From Verrucomicrobiales bacterium (GTDB lineage: Bacteria > Verrucomicrobiota > Verrucomicrobiia > Limisphaerales > J093), in NCBI GenBank assembly GCA_015075445.1, contig JABTUJ010000046.1, forward strand, positions 1 through 64,000: a stretch of 64,000 nucleotides of DNA. The letters are read 5' to 3'. The position numbers and the translations under genes are program-made. Position 1 is the stretch's first letter; every line of letters begins with the position of its first letter. Under the pieces are notes generated by a model. It was not told the DNA's origin, searched no databases, and saw only the letters and a list, made by a program, of their open reading frames with translations. Positions 61,875 through 64,000 of this stretch are shown here, one piece after another.

Positions 61875-62947
61875 AGGAGCACGAGGTTGTCGCGATGGAC
61901 CACTTCGGGGTTCGGGAGGGTGCGGGCGCGGATGGGATCGGCGCCGAAGGCGGCGAGGCCGCGGGCGAACTCGCGGCCGTCGGGGTCGCAGATGCCGACG
62001 ACTTCGCCGGCGTCGAAGTCGCCTTCGCAGCGGGTGACGCCGGGGAGGAGGAGGCTGCGGCCCTGTTCGCGGAGGGCGCGGCTGGCGCCGTCATCGACGA
62101 AGAGGCTGCCGCGCGGGTGATGGAAGAAGGCGATCCAGCGTTTGCGGCTTTGGAGCTTGGCGGGGCTGGGGCGGAAGAGGGTGCCTTCCTCCTCGCCGGC
62201 GAGGATGCGGGCGAGGACGTCGCGTTTGCGGCCGCTGGCGATGACGAGGGGGAGGCCGGAGCGCATGGCGATGCGGGCGGCTTCGATCTTGGTGATCATG
62301 CCGCCGACGGCGGTGGGGCTGGTGGTGCCGGTGGCCCAGCGGACGATTTCGGGGTCGAGACGTTCGATGGTGGGGAGGACGTGGGCGTTGGGTTGGCCGT
62401 AGTGGGCGACGACGCCCTCGACGCTGGTGAGGATGACGAGGAGGTCGGCGGGGAGGAGGGCGGCGACGAGGGCGGAGAGGCGGTCGTTATCGCCGAACTT
62501 TAGTTCCTCGACGGAGACGACGTCGTTTTCGTTGATGATGGGGACGACGCCGCGGTCGAGGAGGGTGAGGAGGGCGTTGCGGGCGTTGAGGTGGCGGTAG
62601 TGGTCGGCGAGGTCGGCGTGGGTGAGGAGGACCTGGGCGACGTGGAGGCCGAACTTCTCGAAGAGATCGCCGTAGAGGGCCATGAGGCGGGACTGGCCGA
62701 TGGCGGCGCAGGCCTGGAGTTGGTCGAGTTTGGCGGGGCGGCGAGCGAGGCCGAGGACGCCCATGCCGGCACCGACGGCGCCGGAACTGACGAGGACGAC
62801 CTCGCGGCCGGCGCGGCGTTGTTCGGCGAGTTGGGCGACCAACTGGACGAGCTGGAGGAAGTCAGGTTGTTTCCGGCTGTCGGTGAGGACGCCGGTGCCG
62901 AGTTTGACGACGAGGCGGGAGACGCGTTCGAGCAACTTGCGTCGCAT
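61871..62947 (-). CDS. proB: Glutamate 5-kinase with PUA domain
   Basis: This 358-residue enzyme has an amino-acid kinase fold: VVKLGTGVLTD, VLVSSGAVGAGMGVL, PIINENDVVS, FGDNDRLSALVAA, TSVEGVV and GGMITKIEAA. A C-terminal PUA domain follows (SLFVDDGASRALREQGRSLL). It phosphorylates glutamate in the first step of proline synthesis. proA is not adjacent here. It is divergent from thiG with 140 bases between the starts. Confidence 0.95.
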   Translation of the reverse strand: MRRKLLERVSRLVVKLGTGVLTDSRKQPDFLQLVQLVAQLAEQRRAGREVVLVSSGAVGAGMGVLGLARRPAKLDQLQACAAIGQSRLMALYGDLFEKFGLHVAQVLLTHADLADHYRHLNARNALLTLLDRGVVPIINENDVVSVEELKFGDNDRLSALVAALLPADLLVILTSVEGVVAHYGQPNAHVLPTIERLDPEIVRWATGTTSPTAVGGMITKIEAARIAMRSGLPLVIASGRKRDVLARILAGEEEGTLFRPSPAKLQSRKRWIAFFHHPRGSLFVDDGASRALREQGRSLLLPGVTRCEGDFDAGEVVGICDPDGREFARGLAAFGADPIRARTLPNPEVVHRDNLVLL

Positions 62948-62996
62948 GGCGACGGGGTACCAGAGAGCGCGGCGGAAGTCGAGTCACCCTCCCCCT

Positions 62997-63045
62997 GGGG
63001 TCAGTCCCTGAAATCTGAATGCTTATGGCTATCATTTCAAAAGGT
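62997..63045. repeat. Possible solo end of a GGGGTCAG element
   Basis: GGGGTCAGTCCCTGAAATCT and the following AT-rich stretch (GCTTATGGCTATCATTTC) stand out in a GC-rich region. The first 8 bases equal the termini of the elements at 43609 and 47982. No matching CTGACCCC end follows. It lies in the divergent proB/thiG region and could instead hold the promoter. No TPP riboswitch pattern is seen. Confidence 0.35.
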
Positions 63046-63087
63046 CTGGTCTTCCCGGCGGGGGCGGGCGCGGCTAGGGTGGGCGCG

Positions 63088-63882
63088 ATGTCGGGTGTGC
63101 ATGGACCATTGACGATTGCGGGGCGGGTGTTCGGGTCGCGGCTGCTGCTGGGCACGGGCAAGTTTGCGTCGCCTGAGCTGATGCGGGACGCGCTGGCGGC
63201 GAGTGGGACGGAGCTGGTGACGGTGGCGCTGCGGCGGGCGGACCTGAGCGGGAGGAAGGATCCGTTCGCGAACATTCTGGAGTTCATCGATCCGCAACGG
63301 TATCTGCTGTTGCCGAACACGAGCGGGGCGATGAACGCGGAGGAGGCGGTGCGGCTGGCGCGGCTGGCGCGGGCGGCGGGGCTGCCGAACTGGGTGAAGC
63401 TCGAGATTCATCCGGATCCCCGTTATCTGCTGCCGGACCCGGTGGAGACGTTGCGGGCGGCGGAGGTGCTGGTGAAGGAGGGCTTTGTGGTGCTGCCGTA
63501 CATCAACGCGGATCCGGTGCTGGCGAAACGGCTCGCGGAGGTGGGGACGGCCACGGTGATGCCGCTGGGATCACCGATCGGGTCGAATCAGGGGCTGCAG
63601 ACGCGGGAGCAACTGCGGATCATCGTGGAGCAGGCGACGGTGCCGGTGGTGGTGGATGCGGGTTTGGGGGCGCCGAGCCACGCGGCGGAGGCGATGGAAC
63701 TGGGGGCGGATGCGGTGTTGGTGAACACGGCGATTGCGGTGGCGGCGGATCCGGTGCGGCTGGCGCGGGCGTTTGCGGCGGCGGTGGAGGCGGGGCGGAG
63801 TGCGTTCGAGGTGGGGATGGCGGCGCCGCGGCACACGGCGAGTCCGACGAGTCCGCTGACGGCGTTTCTGGAGGAGGCGTGA
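63088..63882 (+). CDS. thiG: Thiazole synthase
   Basis: This 264-residue TIM-barrel enzyme has the motifs [65 protein letters not shown] and [20 protein letters not shown]. The catalytic lysine lies in WVKLE. It makes the thiazole phosphate of thiamine with ThiS-thiocarboxylate. thiS, thiF and thiH are not adjacent. The ATG at 63088 is preferred over an upstream start in the AT-rich stretch. Confidence 0.95.
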   Translation: MSGVHGPLTIAGRVFGSRLLLGTGKFASPELMRDALAASGTELVTVALRRADLSGRKDPFANILEFIDPQRYLLLPNTSGAMNAEEAVRLARLARAAGLPNWVKLEIHPDPRYLLPDPVETLRAAEVLVKEGFVVLPYINADPVLAKRLAEVGTATVMPLGSPIGSNQGLQTREQLRIIVEQATVPVVVDAGLGAPSHAAEAMELGADAVLVNTAIAVAADPVRLARAFAAAVEAGRSAFEVGMAAPRHTASPTSPLTAFLEEA

Positions 63883-63889
63883 AGCGACG

Positions 63890-64000
63890 ATGAAGATGGC
63901 TCCGGTTCTGCCCTTGCGACGGGTGCGGCGGCTGCTGGCGACGGCGCGGCGTCGTCGGGTGCTGGTGGTGGGCGACGCGATGCTGGACCAGTTCTTGTGG
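63890..64000 (+). CDS. Start of a PfkB-type heptose kinase (HldE/RfaE-like), cut by the window end
   Basis: Only the first 37 codons are visible. [14 protein letters not shown] matches the N-terminus of RfaE/HldE D-glycero-beta-D-manno-heptose-7-phosphate kinases and relatives. If so, it serves ADP-heptose synthesis for lipopolysaccharide. It starts 8 bases after the thiG stop. Confidence 0.65.
   Translation, partial: MKMAPVLPLRRVRRLLATARRRRVLVVGDAMLDQFLW

Noticed and set aside
62948-63087. TPP riboswitch before thiG
   Set aside because: No CTGAGA/THI-box pattern occurs in the 140 bases between the proB and thiG starts.
1-64000. tRNA, rRNA, CRISPR array or complete insertion sequence
   Set aside because: Reading both strands showed no cloverleaf with a CCA-type end, no rRNA signature, no regularly spaced direct repeats with spacers, and only a 30-codon transposase fragment.

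Overview
The window is a GC-rich (roughly two thirds G+C), gene-dense chromosomal stretch. It reads as a Gram-negative-type member of the Verrucomicrobiota, probably near Limisphaerales/Pedosphaera. This is inferred from gene content: TolC and AsmA-type envelope proteins, many Tat- or Sec-exported proteins, a sulfatase, a DUF3472/sialidase protein, a standalone OvoA-C-type methyltransferase, GldA/F/G-like ABC genes with DUF4340, and many short dispersed hairpin repeats between genes. No rRNA, tRNA, CRISPR array or intact insertion sequence was found.

Layout. 1-9.6 kb: palindromic repeats, an exported sugar isomerase-like protein, a site-2 protease with CBS domains, a TolC-type protein, then a plus-strand run (SRPBCC, M29-like peptidase, ovothiol-type methyltransferase, NhaC antiporter) ending against an internally deleted sulfatase. 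9.7-14.4 kb: a four-gene anaerobic-respiration-type operon (tetraheme cytochrome, Tat-exported 4x[4Fe-4S] protein, NrfD/PsrC membrane subunit, HAO-like octaheme cytochrome) with an FNR/DNR-like palindrome upstream. 14.9-21.7 kb: a signalling operon (PAS protein, membrane PAS histidine kinase, Rcp1-like receiver, soluble hybrid kinase). 21.7-27.5 kb, minus strand: a compact type IV pilus/type II secretion-like cassette (GspE, two GspF, three pseudopilin-like proteins) overlapping a glycosyltransferase. 28.2-31.8 kb: ParB, a frameshifted PfkB kinase, peptide deformylase and a TRIC-type channel. 31.9-43.6 kb: large exported proteins, including a propeller-like protein, a sialidase-like protein, a tandem cadherin/Ig-like repeat protein and a SUMF1-domain protein. 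43.9-48 kb: CrtI-family desaturase, an unknown protein and GTP-dependent PEP carboxykinase. 48.1-59.4 kb, minus strand: HtrA-like protease, GldA/F/G-like ABC system, DUF4340, AsmA-like protein, a type III PLP decarboxylase and a small Cys-rich protein. 59.5-64 kb: DUF2851, an anmK remnant, MazG, ProB, ThiG and the start of an HldE/RfaE-type kinase.

Working together: the clearest functional unit is the octaheme operon. It would take electrons from membrane quinol through NrfD and the FeS protein to periplasmic multiheme cytochromes and probably on to a nitrogen oxide or hydroxylamine-type substrate. The pseudopilin cassette is a complete minimal motor-plus-fibre set tied by overlaps to a glycosyltransferase.

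Data quality matters here. Several genes between 24 and 42 kb carry single-base frameshifts, some exactly at homopolymers, and the tandem repeat protein is corrupted over its first half but clean over its second. This pattern fits base-calling or assembly error at least as well as real gene decay. Three families of small dispersed repeats recur, and one of them sits at the joint between mazG and a truncated anmK.
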